Positions 47,911 to 57,263 of a stretch of DNA of 64,000 nt are shown one piece after another. Origin of the DNA: Agreia pratensis (lineage in GTDB: Bacteria; Actinomycetota; Actinomycetes; Actinomycetales; Microbacteriaceae). Position 1 is the first letter of the stretch, and each line of letters begins with the position of its first letter. A program made the translations under genes and the position numbers. The notes under the pieces were generated by a model. It searched no databases. It was not told the origin of the DNA and was given only the letters and a program-made list of their open reading frames with translations. The DNA lies in the NCBI RefSeq assembly GCF_900177685.1, contig NZ_FXAY01000002.1, positions 1-64,000 of the forward strand, read 5' to 3'.

Positions 47911-49659
47911 ATGGCTGCCAGAAAGAACGAGAGCGACGGCGAGAAGGCCGCGCGCGGCGCTTCGCGACGCAACTTTCTGCGCACGGCCGGCATCGGGGTC
48001 GCAGGTCTTGCGGTGGGTGGCGCAGCGGTCGGCGGCGTGACCGCCGGCATCCGATCGTCTGACACCGATGACGACGAACTCGGCTTCTCGCCGCTGCCGG
48101 TGCGGCATGAGCCCGGCTTCGACCACGTGGTCGTGATCATGTTCGAGAACCGGTCGTTCGATCACATGCTGGGCTGGCTCTACGAGTCGGGGCAGGAACC
48201 CGCGGGGCAGACGTTCGACGGCCTGCATCAGGGGAAGTACAGCAACCCTGGGCCCTCGGGCGACACCGTGCCGGCTCATGTCTACAGCGGTGCGACGGAT
48301 CGCATCATGGCCCAGCCCGATCCCGACCCGGGCGAGTTCTATCCGCATGTGAACACGCAGCTGTTCGGAACGATCGACCCCGAGAGCAACTCCGATCTGA
48401 AGAACCCCCTGCAGGAGCCGTGGAACCTGCCGACAGATCCATCGAAGCCGAAGAATGACGGCTTCGTGAAGGACTACATCGTGAACTCCACGCTCTCTCG
48501 GGGGCGTGCGCCGACGCCCGAGGAGTATGCGGTGGTGATGGGCGGGTTCTCGCCCGCGATGCTTCCGGTGCTGTCGACCCTGGCGAAGAGCTTCGGTGTC
48601 TACGATCACTGGCACGCAGCGGTTCCGTCGCAGACGTTCTGCAATCGTTCGTTCTTTCACGCGAGCACCTCGCACGGCTTCGTCACGAACGTCGAGGGTG
48701 GCGGCATCGGCAAATGGCTGGATGCTCCGGCCGTGCCGACCGTGTTCAGTCGGCTCGAAGAGGCGGGCAAGTCGTGGCGCGTGTACTACGACGCCCAGCA
48801 GGTGGTCTCGCTCACCGGGCTGCTGAGTGCGCCGTCGCTGCAGAAGTACTGGAAGAGCAATTTCCGCAGCATGGAGCAGTTCCATGACGACGCGGCCAAG
48901 GGAAATCTGCCCGACTACGCCTTCGTCGAGCCGCGCATGGTTTTCGACCACAACGACATGCATCCGCCGGTCGTGCGGCCTGCGCGCGACAAGACCGACC
49001 CCGAGACGCCGGAGATGGAGTCTGCTTTTTCGGATATGCGGGCAGGCGAGCAGCTCCTCGGCGAGGTCTACACGTCGATCAAAGACGGGCCCTCGACCAC
49101 CGGATCGAACGCGATGAACACCGTGCTGCTCGTGACCTTCGACGAACACGGTGGCCTGTACGACCACGTTGCGCCGCCGGCTGCTGTTCCTCCCGTGAAG
49201 AATGAGGCTCCGGGTGAGATGGGCTTCGCGTTCGACCGTCTCGGTCTGCGGGTTCCCACCATCGTGGTGTCGGCCTACACGAAGGCCGGAACCGTCATCA
49301 ACGACGAGATGCACCACGGCTCTCTCGCCAAGACCATTGCCGAGCTGCACGGACTCGAGCCGCTGACCGAGCGCGACGCATCCGCGACCCCCATCTTCAA
49401 CGCCGTGAATCTCAAGAAGCCACGCCAGCCCGCGCTCTGGCCCACGGTCACGCCCGCATACGTTCCGCCCAATCCCGAGGCGAAGCCGCGCTCCGACAAA
49501 GAGAAGGACCGCAGGCGCCCCCTCACCCCGCCCGCCCTCGGACTCATCGGCATTCTGCTCGCCAAGTACGAGCCGGATGCCCCGGTGCCCGACAACTACG
49601 CCGACGCCTACGACGTGCTGGTGAAGCACGGCTACGGCCTGTTCGGGGTGCGCGACTGA
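47911..49659 (+). CDS. Tat-exported phosphoesterase (phospholipase C/acid phosphatase family)
   Basis: The 582-residue protein has a twin-arginine signal (SRRNFLRTAGIGVAGLAVGG, about residues 19-38) and the phosphoesterase family core: HVVVIMFENRSFDHMLGWL with catalytic Glu/Asn/Arg-Ser, VYDHWHAAVPSQTFCNRSFF, LVTFDEHGGLYDHVAPP. These enzymes cleave phospholipids or phosphomonoesters outside the cell and need metal. ATG 47911 follows GGGAGGGG. The C-terminus is Pro/Lys-rich. Confidence 0.9.
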   Translation: MAARKNESDGEKAARGASRRNFLRTAGIGVAGLAVGGAAVGGVTAGIRSSDTDDDELGFSPLPVRHEPGFDHVVVIMFENRSFDHMLGWLYESGQEPAGQTFDGLHQGKYSNPGPSGDTVPAHVYSGATDRIMAQPDPDPGEFYPHVNTQLFGTIDPESNSDLKNPLQEPWNLPTDPSKPKNDGFVKDYIVNSTLSRGRAPTPEEYAVVMGGFSPAMLPVLSTLAKSFGVYDHWHAAVPSQTFCNRSFFHASTSHGFVTNVEGGGIGKWLDAPAVPTVFSRLEEAGKSWRVYYDAQQVVSLTGLLSAPSLQKYWKSNFRSMEQFHDDAAKGNLPDYAFVEPRMVFDHNDMHPPVVRPARDKTDPETPEMESAFSDMRAGEQLLGEVYTSIKDGPSTTGSNAMNTVLLVTFDEHGGLYDHVAPPAAVPPVKNEAPGEMGFAFDRLGLRVPTIVVSAYTKAGTVINDEMHHGSLAKTIAELHGLEPLTERDASATPIFNAVNLKKPRQPALWPTVTPAYVPPNPEAKPRSDKEKDRRRPLTPPALGLIGILLAKYEPDAPVPDNYADAYDVLVKHGYGLFGVRD

Positions 49660-49705
49660 GCCTCGGTTCGCCCTGTCGAACGGCTGCTCGCTAATCTGAG
49701 GATCG

Positions 49706-50395
49706 ATGGACACTCTCACGAACTCCGGGTCCGATTCTCGTCCGACGACCATCGGAATCCTCGGTGCAGGTAAGGTCGGCACCGTGCTCGCCCGCCTCGC
49801 CGTCGCGTCCGGCTACCGCGTGCTCATCGCGAGCTCGCGGCCGCCCGCCGCGATCGCACTGACGATCGACGTGCTGGCGCACGGCGCCGAGGTGACCACG
49901 GCTTCGGATGCTGCGGGCCGGGCCGATCTCGTCATCCTGGCTCTTCCGCTGGGCAAGGCGGTGCCGCGGGATGGGCACCAGGCGCTGCCGGTTGGCGAAC
50001 TGCGCGACAAGATCGTGATCGACGCCATGAACTATTGGTGGGAGGTCGACGGAAAGCGCCCCGACCTCACCGACTCCGGGGCGACGACAAGCGAGCTCGT
50101 GGCCGCCCTGCTGCCCGGCTCTCGCGTGGTGAAGGCGTTCAATCACATGGGCTATCACGACCTCGACGAGGGGCCTCGCCCGTCAGGTGACCCGGATCGC
50201 AAGGCGATCGCCCTCTCGGGAGACGACGTCGCGGCGAACGAGGTGGCCGCCGACCTCATCGACTCTCTCGGTTTCGATGCTGTGGATCTGGGCCCGCTCG
50301 CGGAAGGCGCCGTGCTGCAGCCGGGTCGCGAGCTCTTCGGGGCGAACCTCAGCGCCGCCGAGATCAGAGACGTCGTGGAGCAGGCCGCCGCCTGA
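49706..50395 (+). CDS. NADPH-dependent F420 reductase-like oxidoreductase
   Basis: The 229-residue protein has a Rossmann motif (IGILGAGKVGTVLARLAVASG), a Ser-rich cofactor loop (IASSRPP), KIVIDAMNYWWEVDG and KAFNHMGYHDLDEGPRP, all typical of the Fno/YRPK reductase-like family. Actinobacterial members may transfer hydride between NADP and F420. ATG 49706 has a gagga leader. Downstream convergent AlkA gene. Confidence 0.85.
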   Translation: MDTLTNSGSDSRPTTIGILGAGKVGTVLARLAVASGYRVLIASSRPPAAIALTIDVLAHGAEVTTASDAAGRADLVILALPLGKAVPRDGHQALPVGELRDKIVIDAMNYWWEVDGKRPDLTDSGATTSELVAALLPGSRVVKAFNHMGYHDLDEGPRPSGDPDRKAIALSGDDVAANEVAADLIDSLGFDAVDLGPLAEGAVLQPGRELFGANLSAAEIRDVVEQAAA

Positions 50396-50415
50396 CGCGC
50401 GGGAGCGAAGCCCAG

Positions 50416-51255
50416 CTACTCCGCGATGCCCTGCAGTGCGCGCAGATGCACCGTTGCCCACGAACGGAACGGCTTCCACGCCTCGGCGATCTCGTCGATC
50501 GAGCGGTCGGAGCCGTAGCGCTTCGTGACTTCGTCGCTCAGTCGGCCCTCATTGCGCGGCAGCACATCGGCAAAGTTCGCACCGCGAATCACCACGAGCT
50601 CTGCCGAGAACGGTCCCATGCCCAGGATGCTCTGCACCTGGGTAAAAGCGTCGGTCGGCTGCAACGAGCGCAGGTAGGAGCCGGAGAGTCGGCCGTCGAG
50701 AGCAGCCTCGGCGACAGCACGCAGGTACTCCGCCTTGCGTCCGGGCAGACTGAGCTGAGCTCCGAGGAGGGTGGCCGGAGACGGAAAGGCTCCGTCATCG
50801 CCGAGCTGCTGAGTGAGCCGCGTCTTCATGGCTGCGGCCTGCCGCATGTTCGTGCGTTGCGACAGCAATGACCACACGGCTGCCTCATAGGGCGAGTAGA
50901 AGCCGCACGGTCGGAACCCCGGGAGCCGAGCCTGCGCATCCGCTATGACGTCATCGCGTTCCGCGACATCGGGCCAGCCGCGCCCGTCGATGTCTATCGA
51001 CAGCAGCCGGCGCACCTGCTCGGTCGCGGCATCCAGCTCGCCCGGGCCCTCGACCACGATGCGCACCGACGGCCCGTCTTGGGTGATGACGGCATCTACT
51101 CGCTGCCAGTCGGTGTCGCAGAGAAAGGCGGTGTGGATGCCCTCGGTCTGCGTCTGGGATGCAAGCCTGCCGGGGGCGAAACCCTCCCAGAATCGCTTGG
51201 TGGTGGCGAGCGACCAGGGCCCGACAACGTCGTGAACGGTCTCGAGTCGAGTCAT
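50416..51255 (-). CDS. DNA-3-methyladenine glycosylase II (AlkA-like)
   Basis: The 279-residue protein has the helix-hairpin-helix of the glycosylase superfamily (ILGMGPFSAELVVIRGANFAD) with the catalytic Asp expected 15-20 residues on (ADVLPRNEGRLSDEV), an N-terminal AlkA-like domain and SLLSQRTNMRQA. It excises alkylated purines. ATG 51255. It is in the same direction as a VOC gene 4 bp downstream-side (51259), so it follows that gene. Confidence 0.88.
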   Translation of the reverse strand: MTRLETVHDVVGPWSLATTKRFWEGFAPGRLASQTQTEGIHTAFLCDTDWQRVDAVITQDGPSVRIVVEGPGELDAATEQVRRLLSIDIDGRGWPDVAERDDVIADAQARLPGFRPCGFYSPYEAAVWSLLSQRTNMRQAAAMKTRLTQQLGDDGAFPSPATLLGAQLSLPGRKAEYLRAVAEAALDGRLSGSYLRSLQPTDAFTQVQSILGMGPFSAELVVIRGANFADVLPRNEGRLSDEVTKRYGSDRSIDEIAEAWKPFRSWATVHLRALQGIAE

Positions 51256-51258
51256 GGA

Positions 51259-51624
51259 TCAGACCTTATCGTGCAGGGTGATGGCGTAGCCGTCGGGGTC
51301 GGAGAAGGTGAACGTGCGGCCGAAGGGACCGTCGACGGGTGCCGAGGTGATGGTGAATCCGTCGGTCACGAGGGTGTCGTGGATCTGCTGTGCGTCGGGC
51401 GCGTGCATCCAGACGCCGATGCCGAGGCCGAGCTGGGCGCCCGAGTGCAGGTCGACGCCGGGCAGTGCGTCGCGTACCGCGAATGCAGCGGGAGTGGTGG
51501 CGAACACCACGGCATGGGGCGGGCCCGGCTGTCGGGTGAAGCCGAGGTACTTCTCGTAGAAGGCGGCAGATGCCTCGATGTCGCGGACCTGCACTGAGAT
51601 GAAGCCGGGGCCGGATGCGGTCAT
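51259..51624 (-). CDS. VOC superfamily protein
   Basis: The 121-residue single VOC domain: FISVQVRDIEASAAFYEKYLGF start, LGIGVWMHAPDAQQIHDTL, final TFSDPDGYAITLHD strand. It lies 3 bp before alkA and is divergent from a MarR gene that is likely its regulator. ATG 51624 follows a TCTCCT (AGGAGA) leader. Confidence 0.88.
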   Translation of the reverse strand: MTASGPGFISVQVRDIEASAAFYEKYLGFTRQPGPPHAVVFATTPAAFAVRDALPGVDLHSGAQLGLGIGVWMHAPDAQQIHDTLVTDGFTITSAPVDGPFGRTFTFSDPDGYAITLHDKV

Positions 51625-51652
51625 GAGATTCTCCTTGTCGATGTCAGTTAGT

Positions 51653-51671
51653 TGACATATCCAGTATGTCA
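51653..51671. promoter_or_regulatory. Operator between the VOC-alkA operon and marR
   Basis: TGACATA-tccag-TATGTCA is a perfect 7-bp inverted repeat, with another TTGACAT at 51676-51683 next to the marR start. It lies in the short divergent gap and suits a MarR dimer. Confidence 0.7.
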
Positions 51672-51681
51672 GAATATTGAC

Positions 51682-52125
51682 ATGAATCAAGGTGCGTCGG
51701 GAATCGAATTGGGCACGTCGTTGGGGTACCTGATGAAAGAGGTCGCCAGTGCCTTGCGCGCGGCGATGGAGGCCGTGCTGCGCCCGCTCGGGATGAGTGT
51801 GACCCACTACTCGTGCCTCGAACTGCTCGCCCAACGGCCCGGGCTCTCGAACTCCGAGCTCGCCCGCGGAACCTTCGTGACCCGTCAGGCGATGAACGTT
51901 CTGTTGCAGGCGCTCGAGGCTGACGGGCTCGTGACGCGTTCCGCGCAGCCCGCTTCCGGGCGAGCGCTGCCAACGCAGCTGACCGCAGCGGGTCGCGCCC
52001 AGCTCGCTACGGCGAGTGCCGCGGTCAAGGGGGTCGAAGACCGCATGAAGTCGCACCTGTCGCCGAAAGATCAAGACGCTCTTCGCGCGATGCTCTCGAC
52101 CTGTGCGGCGTCGTTGCGCGCCTAG
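51682..52125 (+). CDS. MarR-family regulator
   Basis: The 147-residue protein has the MarR winged helix (LSNSELARGTFVTRQAMNVLL, LEADGLVTRSAQPASGRALPT wing). Divergent from the VOC-alkA operon with a palindrome between. ATG 51682 is close to the predicted promoter and may be leaderless. Confidence 0.9.
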   Translation: MNQGASGIELGTSLGYLMKEVASALRAAMEAVLRPLGMSVTHYSCLELLAQRPGLSNSELARGTFVTRQAMNVLLQALEADGLVTRSAQPASGRALPTQLTAAGRAQLATASAAVKGVEDRMKSHLSPKDQDALRAMLSTCAASLRA

Positions 52126-52133
52126 CTCAGCGG

Positions 52134-52223
52134 GTTTCCGTATTACAGGACGATGTGGCCCGGTCGCGGCGTGTCACTAGAGGAAACGCCGCGACCGGGC
52201 CACATCGTCCTGTAATCAGAAAC
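52134..52223. repeat. Very long inverted repeat (31-bp perfect stem)
   Basis: Arms at 52142-52172 and 52186-52216 are perfect complements of 31 bp around a 13-base loop. After a small internal bulge the stem continues with gtttc 52134-52138 and gaaac 52219-52223. It fills the convergent gap between MarR and the membrane protein. Confidence 0.9.
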
Positions 52224-52228
52224 TGGGC

Positions 52229-52558
52229 CTAGGCCGGATCCGACAGCACACCTGAGATCAGCGCGATGCCGCCCGCGACGAACGCGACGAGAGCGACGGA
52301 TGCCAGCGCCGACGCTACCGCTGCCTGCAGGGCCCAGCCGCGCGCTCGTGGAACGAGACTGACGAGAAGCAGCGTCGCCGTGGGTGCGACCAGGCAGGCG
52401 ATGAGCCCGGTGTCAGAGATGGTGACTCCGAGTGCGCTGAGAATCAGGTAACAGAGAGGCACTCCGGCGACGCCGACGATGGCTCCCACGGCGATCGCAC
52501 CAGGCCGCAGTCGGCGCGGCGCGGGGCGGCTCTCGAAGGGCTGCGCGGTCGTGGGCAT
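52229..52558 (-). CDS. Hypothetical membrane protein
   Basis: The 109-residue protein has a basic N-terminus and three hydrophobic segments (GAIAVGAIVGVAGVPLCYLI, GLIACLVAPTATLLLVSLV, AALASVALVAFVAGGIALI in part). ATG 52558. No domain recognised. Convergent with MarR through the long palindrome. Confidence 0.65.
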   Translation of the reverse strand: MPTTAQPFESRPAPRRLRPGAIAVGAIVGVAGVPLCYLILSALGVTISDTGLIACLVAPTATLLLVSLVPRARGWALQAAVASALASVALVAFVAGGIALISGVLSDPA

Positions 52559-52713
52559 GCGCCCATCCTTCACCCATCGGTGGCGGAAGGGAACAGGCGT
52601 CACCCGCTGCGGCTGCCGTCGAGGATCGTTCGATACGATGCTGAGGCACGAGCAGAGCCGATCGTCACGGTCGGTGACTGTGCCCGAATCTCCGACAGAG
52701 AAGTAGACAGTAG

Positions 52714-53553
52714 ATGACCGCATCGACCATCGATCCCGCAATCGCCCGCTCCTGGCTGCTCGTCTCAGGCATCAGATCCGAAGAGTTCGATGCGGCCAGC
52801 GACTCTCGCGCCGACCAGATCATTCTCGACATCGAAGACGCCGTAGACCCCAAGCTCAAAGCGGATGCGCGCGGCTCGGTCATCGATTGGCTCACGGCCG
52901 GCGGTGTCGGCTGGGTGCGCATCAATGACCGCAGCACCGAGTTCTGGAGCGGCGACGTCGACGGCCTCAAAGGTGTCCCTGGCCTCTCCGGCGTGATGCT
53001 GGCCAAGACCGAATCGGCCGAGCACGTGACCGAGACGTTCGACCGCCTCGGCGGCACGGTGCCCGTTCTCGCCCTCGTCGAGTCGGCGCTCGGAATCGAA
53101 GAGGCGCCCTCGATCGCCCGCGCCCGAGGCGCCTTCCGCCTCGGCTTCGGCAGCGGCGACTACCGGCGCGACACCGGCACGAGCGCCGACGACCTCGCCA
53201 TGGCATACCCGCGATCACGCCTCGTCGTGGCCAGCCGCATCGGCAACCTGCCCGGCCCTATCGACGGCCCGACGGTCGGCAGCAGCCATCCGGTGCTGCG
53301 CCAGAAGTCGGAGCACGCTGTGGCCATGGGGCTCACGGGAAAGCTGTGCCTCGACCTCGACCAGCTCTCGGTGATCAACGAGACGATCAGCCCCACGGTG
53401 TCGGATGCCACGTGGGCGCGCGACTTTCTCGACGACTTCGAGTCGCGCGGCCGGGTCATCCGCGACGGCAGTGACCTGCCGAGGTTGGGACGCGCCGAGA
53501 AGATCGACCGTCTCGCCAAGGCATTCGGCATCCAGCCGATCGCGCGCCGCTAG
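52714..53553 (+). CDS. HpcH/HpaI aldolase/citrate-lyase beta-subunit-like protein (CitE)
   Basis: The 279-residue protein has the CitE-type TIM barrel: RADQIILDIEDAVDPKLK, WVRINDR, GVMLAKTESAEHV, PVLALVESALG (metal Glu) and FGSGDYRRDTG (metal Asp). It cleaves a 3-hydroxyacyl or citramalyl-type substrate; the standalone form lacks the rest of citrate lyase. ATG 52714. Confidence 0.88.
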   Translation: MTASTIDPAIARSWLLVSGIRSEEFDAASDSRADQIILDIEDAVDPKLKADARGSVIDWLTAGGVGWVRINDRSTEFWSGDVDGLKGVPGLSGVMLAKTESAEHVTETFDRLGGTVPVLALVESALGIEEAPSIARARGAFRLGFGSGDYRRDTGTSADDLAMAYPRSRLVVASRIGNLPGPIDGPTVGSSHPVLRQKSEHAVAMGLTGKLCLDLDQLSVINETISPTVSDATWARDFLDDFESRGRVIRDGSDLPRLGRAEKIDRLAKAFGIQPIARR

Positions 53554-53618
53554 CTAGAGGCGGAGTGCGGCGCGGCGCGCATGACTGTTGACTGATTCGG
53601 CGGTGAACCTTCGCCCAA

Positions 53619-54281
53619 TCAACTGAGGGCCCCTCTGCGGGGCGCGTCGTAGACCAATGAATACCGCCAAAACAGCCGCCGCCGAATTCGCGCCCCGGGA
53701 AGGAAGAGTGCAGCCTCAGCGGCTATTTCTGCGAGAGATTCGCGTGCCGGTGCGGTAGGAGCAGTCATGCCCTCCCGATCGGCAGGTGTGTCTCGAAGGG
53801 TCTTTATCAGCCCCATCATTGGGTTGAGCAAGAGCGCTCCGAATGAAACCAGGCGGTCAGCTCGCGTTGACTCGCGATAACACCCCACGATCACGAGACG
53901 TCCACCGGAGTCAAGAGCCGAAGCGAGGCCCTTCATCGATGCTTGAAGCGGTAAATGGTGCAGTACTGCGACGAGAGTGATGGCCTCGAATCTGTCGCCT
54001 GGATCTCTCTGTTCGAAGGGCTCCGGTCGAATCTCGACGGCTTCGTTGCTCGCAAAACGTTCGGCCGCGATTCTCGCGGTCGCTGTGTGAGGTTCCAAAC
54101 CCGTGATCGAATCTGCCCACGGAATCAGACGAGCCACAAGGTTTCCGGTTCCGCACCCCACGTCAAGGACTTTTCGAGCTCCTCTCGACCTCACCTGGCG
54201 GACAATCCAGGGGCCGTAGAAGTCGTTATGGCTCCAAGGATGAGTGGCATTGAATCGATTGAGCCAATCAATGAAGTGCAC
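53619..54281 (-). CDS. SAM-dependent methyltransferase
   Basis: The 220-residue class I methyltransferase has motif I (VLDVGCGTGNLVARL), TGLEPHTATARIAAERF, ITLVAVLHHLP and GGRLVIVGCYRE. The C-terminal helical part is Arg/Phe-rich. The start is taken as GTG 54281; TACACT upstream could be a -10, making it leaderless. Its less GC-biased codons hint at recent acquisition. Substrate unknown. Confidence 0.85.
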   Translation of the reverse strand: MHFIDWLNRFNATHPWSHNDFYGPWIVRQVRSRGARKVLDVGCGTGNLVARLIPWADSITGLEPHTATARIAAERFASNEAVEIRPEPFEQRDPGDRFEAITLVAVLHHLPLQASMKGLASALDSGGRLVIVGCYRESTRADRLVSFGALLLNPMMGLIKTLRDTPADREGMTAPTAPARESLAEIAAEAALFLPGARIRRRLFWRYSLVYDAPRRGALS

Positions 54282-54440
54282 CGTCGCAGTGTACCGAGAG
54301 GGTTCCGCTGGGGCGCCCTCCTGCAAGCCTCTCCGGCGGGCAGCCACCCGCAACTGGTGCCCGAAGCAGCGTTGCGCCGCTCTAGGGCATGACGAGCCAC
54401 CTGACGAGGGGCCTCGCCGGCGGCTGGCCTCGATGCAAGC

Positions 54441-55466
54441 TTAGACGGCGCTCGAGTTCGCCCAGAGGTTGATGTCGCGGTCGCCCGCGAGCTCGTCGAT
54501 GCGAGCCAGTTCGTCGTTCGTGAACGCGAGATTCTGCACCGCACCGAGATTGTCGTCGAGCTGCGCGACCGATGAAGCGCCGATCAGCACCGAGGTCACG
54601 CGCTCGTCGCGAAGCGCCCACGACAGCGCCAGCTGCGCGAGGGTCTGCCCGCGCTCTGAAGCGATCTCGTTGAGACCCCGAACCCGCGCGAGTGTCTCGT
54701 CGGTCAGCATCCGCTTCTGCATCGAGCCGCCTCGCGCGCCGCGCGAATCGGCCGGGATGCCGTCGAGGTAGCGGTCGGTGAGCAGGCCCTGAGCGAGCGG
54801 CGAGAACGCGATGCATCCCACGCCGAGGTCGCCGAGGGTGTCGAGCAGGCCGTCTTCGATCCAGCGGTTGAACATCGAATACGAGGGCTGGTGGATGAGC
54901 AGGGGAGTTCCGAGCTCGGCGAGAATACGGGCTGCCTCGACGGTGCGCTCGGGCGAGTAGCTCGAGATGCCGGCGTAGAGTGCGCGCCCCGACTGCACGG
55001 CCGTGTGCAGCGCGCCCATCGTCTCTTCGAGGGGAGTGTCGGGGTCTGCGCGGTGGCTGTAGAAGATGTCGACGTAGTCGACGCCCATGCGGGCCAGCGA
55101 CTGATCGAGCGAGGCGAGCAGGTACTTGCGCGATCCGTGGTCGCCGTAAGGCCCCGGCCACATGTCGTAGCCCGCCTTGGTCGAGAGAACGAGCTCGTCT
55201 CGGTAGCCGGCGAAGTCCTCTGCGAAGATACGGCCGAAGTTCGTCTCGGCGCTGCCATAGGGCGGGCCGTAGTTGTTCGCGAGGTCGAAGTGCGTGACTC
55301 CCGAGTCGAAGGCGCGGCGCAGAATCGCGCGCTGCGTCTCGATGGCCACGTCGTCACCGAAGTTCTGCCAGAGGCCAAGCGAGACGGCGGGCAGCTTGAG
55401 GCCGCTTCGGCCTGTGCGTCGGTAGGGGAAGCGGTCGTAACGGGCCGAGTCTGCGAGGTAGGTCAT
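54441..55466 (-). CDS. Aldo/keto reductase (YghZ/L-glyceraldehyde 3-phosphate reductase-like)
   Basis: The 341-residue AKR14-type protein has FDLANNYGPPYGSAE (Asp, Tyr), LSTKAGYDMWPGPYG (Lys), DIFYSHRADP (His) and a C-terminal LIGASSVAQLDDNL NADPH site. E. coli YghZ reduces methylglyoxal and L-GAP. ATG 55466 with gaggg; a GTG-like longer form exists at 55484. Confidence 0.92.
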   Translation of the reverse strand: MTYLADSARYDRFPYRRTGRSGLKLPAVSLGLWQNFGDDVAIETQRAILRRAFDSGVTHFDLANNYGPPYGSAETNFGRIFAEDFAGYRDELVLSTKAGYDMWPGPYGDHGSRKYLLASLDQSLARMGVDYVDIFYSHRADPDTPLEETMGALHTAVQSGRALYAGISSYSPERTVEAARILAELGTPLLIHQPSYSMFNRWIEDGLLDTLGDLGVGCIAFSPLAQGLLTDRYLDGIPADSRGARGGSMQKRMLTDETLARVRGLNEIASERGQTLAQLALSWALRDERVTSVLIGASSVAQLDDNLGAVQNLAFTNDELARIDELAGDRDINLWANSSAV

Positions 55467-55571
55467 CCCTCGATCATGGGTCACCGGGTGGATGCCGCGC
55501 TAGCCGGCAGCGGTGCCGATATGTCGCAGATGGCGACCTGGACACAGCGTCAGGTCGCCGACTGCGTCATC

Positions 55572-55835
55572 TCAGTCGTTGTCGCCGGTGCGCTCGACGT
55601 CGGAACTGTTCGAGATGTCGACGGCTCCGTCGGCTCCACTGCCGTTGCCCTCGGTGCGGGCGCGGTTCTTGCCCTCGTCGACGACGCGGATGCTGCGGAG
55701 ATCGTCGTCGAGTCCTCCGTCGCGGGCGTTGTCGGCCTTGATCTGGTCTTCGCGCCCAGCCTGCTTCTCTGCTTCGGTCGCTTCGTTCGCGCCGTCCATG
55801 ATGGGGGCGTCCTGGGTCTTGTCGTGTGAGCTCAT
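55572..55835 (-). CDS. Small acidic disordered protein
   Basis: The 87-residue highly charged protein starts MSSHDKTQDAPIMDGANEAT and is rich in Asp, Glu and Lys with no hydrophobic core. It resembles small stress-type multi-charge proteins of Microbacteriaceae. ATG 55835 is used; function unknown. Confidence 0.55.
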   Translation of the reverse strand: MSSHDKTQDAPIMDGANEATEAEKQAGREDQIKADNARDGGLDDDLRSIRVVDEGKNRARTEGNGSGADGAVDISNSSDVERTGDND

Positions 55836-55923
55836 GTCGGCATCGTACGGCGGGGGCGGCGTGGCCGACATCCCCTTGCGGTGCCGAGCCGAATCGTACG
55901 CGAGCCGACGTGGCCCGCGTGGA

Positions 55924-56547
55924 TCAGAAGTGCATCTGCTTCAGGGTGCCGTACTTGACGACGAGCTCCTCGAGCGCGTCGTTGCCGCCCTGCCCCAACG
56001 TGACGTGAATCATGCCCGTGTCGTTGGTGAGAATGAGGTCGGGTCCGTTAGAGAACAGCAGCGTCGACCACGGGCCCGAAAAAACACGGGTGCCGGATGC
56101 GTCGACCGCCGTTAGGCCCGCGTGGTCGAGACGTACTTCGACGACGCCGCGATCTGCCTTCACGGTGAAGGCGACAGGGAATTCGCTCATCTCGTACTCC
56201 TCGAAGTAGGCCGTGAAGCCCGCCTTCGCCAGAGGCCAGCCGGCGCGGAGGCCCTGCGACACCCTCGATATGTGGAGTGTGCGTGTCTCATCGCCGACGC
56301 GTATCGAGTCGACGGGCGATCCGATCGGGTAGCGCTCCTGAAACTGCTTCCATTGCCATGCATCGTTCAGGAGGGCATCGCTCGATGACAGGAGGGGCTG
56401 GTCGCCGATCCAGTCGACCGTCACACTCCACGACGCAACGCCCGCCTTCTTCTTGCGCCGACCGGAAGTGATTCCGATCACCGCGATGAGCGCGAGCACG
56501 ACGACTCCTGCGCCGAGAAAGAGGAGGATTCCCTGATCGTCGGACAT
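55924..56547 (-). CDS. Hypothetical membrane-anchored protein
   Basis: The 207-residue protein has one N-terminal transmembrane helix (ILLFLGAGVVVLALIAVIGI) followed by RRKKK stop-transfer, so the C-terminal beta-rich part is probably cytoplasmic. The ATG overlaps the isochorismatase stop (ATGA), so it is in an operon with it. No family recognised. Confidence 0.7.
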   Translation of the reverse strand: MSDDQGILLFLGAGVVVLALIAVIGITSGRRKKKAGVASWSVTVDWIGDQPLLSSSDALLNDAWQWKQFQERYPIGSPVDSIRVGDETRTLHISRVSQGLRAGWPLAKAGFTAYFEEYEMSEFPVAFTVKADRGVVEVRLDHAGLTAVDASGTRVFSGPWSTLLFSNGPDLILTNDTGMIHVTLGQGGNDALEELVVKYGTLKQMHF

Positions 56548-57089
56548 CACTTCTCCAACTCGTCGCTTGCGAGCACCGTGGCGAAGCTGCCGTCGAGCGC
56601 GGCCATGAACGACGCGTGCACCATCGCGCCCGGGATCACGGTGTCACCGAAGCTGAGATCGGGTGCCGCGCAGGCGTCGCTCACGACGGTCACCTCGAAG
56701 CCCAACTCGCTGGCGGCGCGTGTCGTGGAGTCGATGCACATGCTGCTCATCATGCCGACGACGACCAATTCGGTCACTCCCTCGTCGGCGAGCACCTGCT
56801 GCAATCCCGTTCCGATGAAGCTGTTGGGCTCGTGCTTCTCCAGCACGATCTCGTCGCCGACCGGAGCGACGAGCGGGTGGATGCCGATGCCTGGCGTTCC
56901 CGGTGCGAAGAAAGTCGCGTCGGCATCGGTCGACACATGAAAGATGTGCACGACAGGCTCACCGGATGCGCGGAAGGCGTCGAGGACGGTGCGCGCCGCA
57001 GCGGCCGCAGCATCGGGCCCGACAAGGGGAAAGGCGCCCCCGTCGAAGTAGTCAAGTTGGATGTCGACGATGAGCAGCGCACGAGTCAT
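56547..57089 (-). CDS. Isochorismatase-family cysteine hydrolase
   Basis: The 180-residue protein has the catalytic Asp in LLIVDIQLDYFDGG, the Lys in VLEKHEPNSF and the nucleophile Cys in GMMSSMCIDSTTR. It probably hydrolyses an amide such as nicotinamide or a carbamoyl compound. ATG 57089. First gene of an operon with the membrane-anchored protein. Confidence 0.9.
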   Translation of the reverse strand: MTRALLIVDIQLDYFDGGAFPLVGPDAAAAAARTVLDAFRASGEPVVHIFHVSTDADATFFAPGTPGIGIHPLVAPVGDEIVLEKHEPNSFIGTGLQQVLADEGVTELVVVGMMSSMCIDSTTRAASELGFEVTVVSDACAAPDLSFGDTVIPGAMVHASFMAALDGSFATVLASDELEK

Positions 57090-57263
57090 TCGCCCAGTAT
57101 GCCGTTCTCGATGACATGACGGCAGGCGAGGGGGGGCATGCTCGAACCTGTCCCTTCCCTGTGACCCCGAGCTCTGACGGGTTAACCGCACCTGACTGTG
57201 GGGCCACTCTCAGTCTCCGCCCGAAGAATAGTTGTCATGACAACTAATAGAGGAACCCTCAGC

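Noticed and set aside
47818-49782. A 654-codon minus-strand frame opposite the phosphoesterase gene
   Set aside because: It is a shadow of the plus-strand gene, whose product has a Tat signal and family motifs; the reverse frame is His/Arg-rich and lacks any domain.
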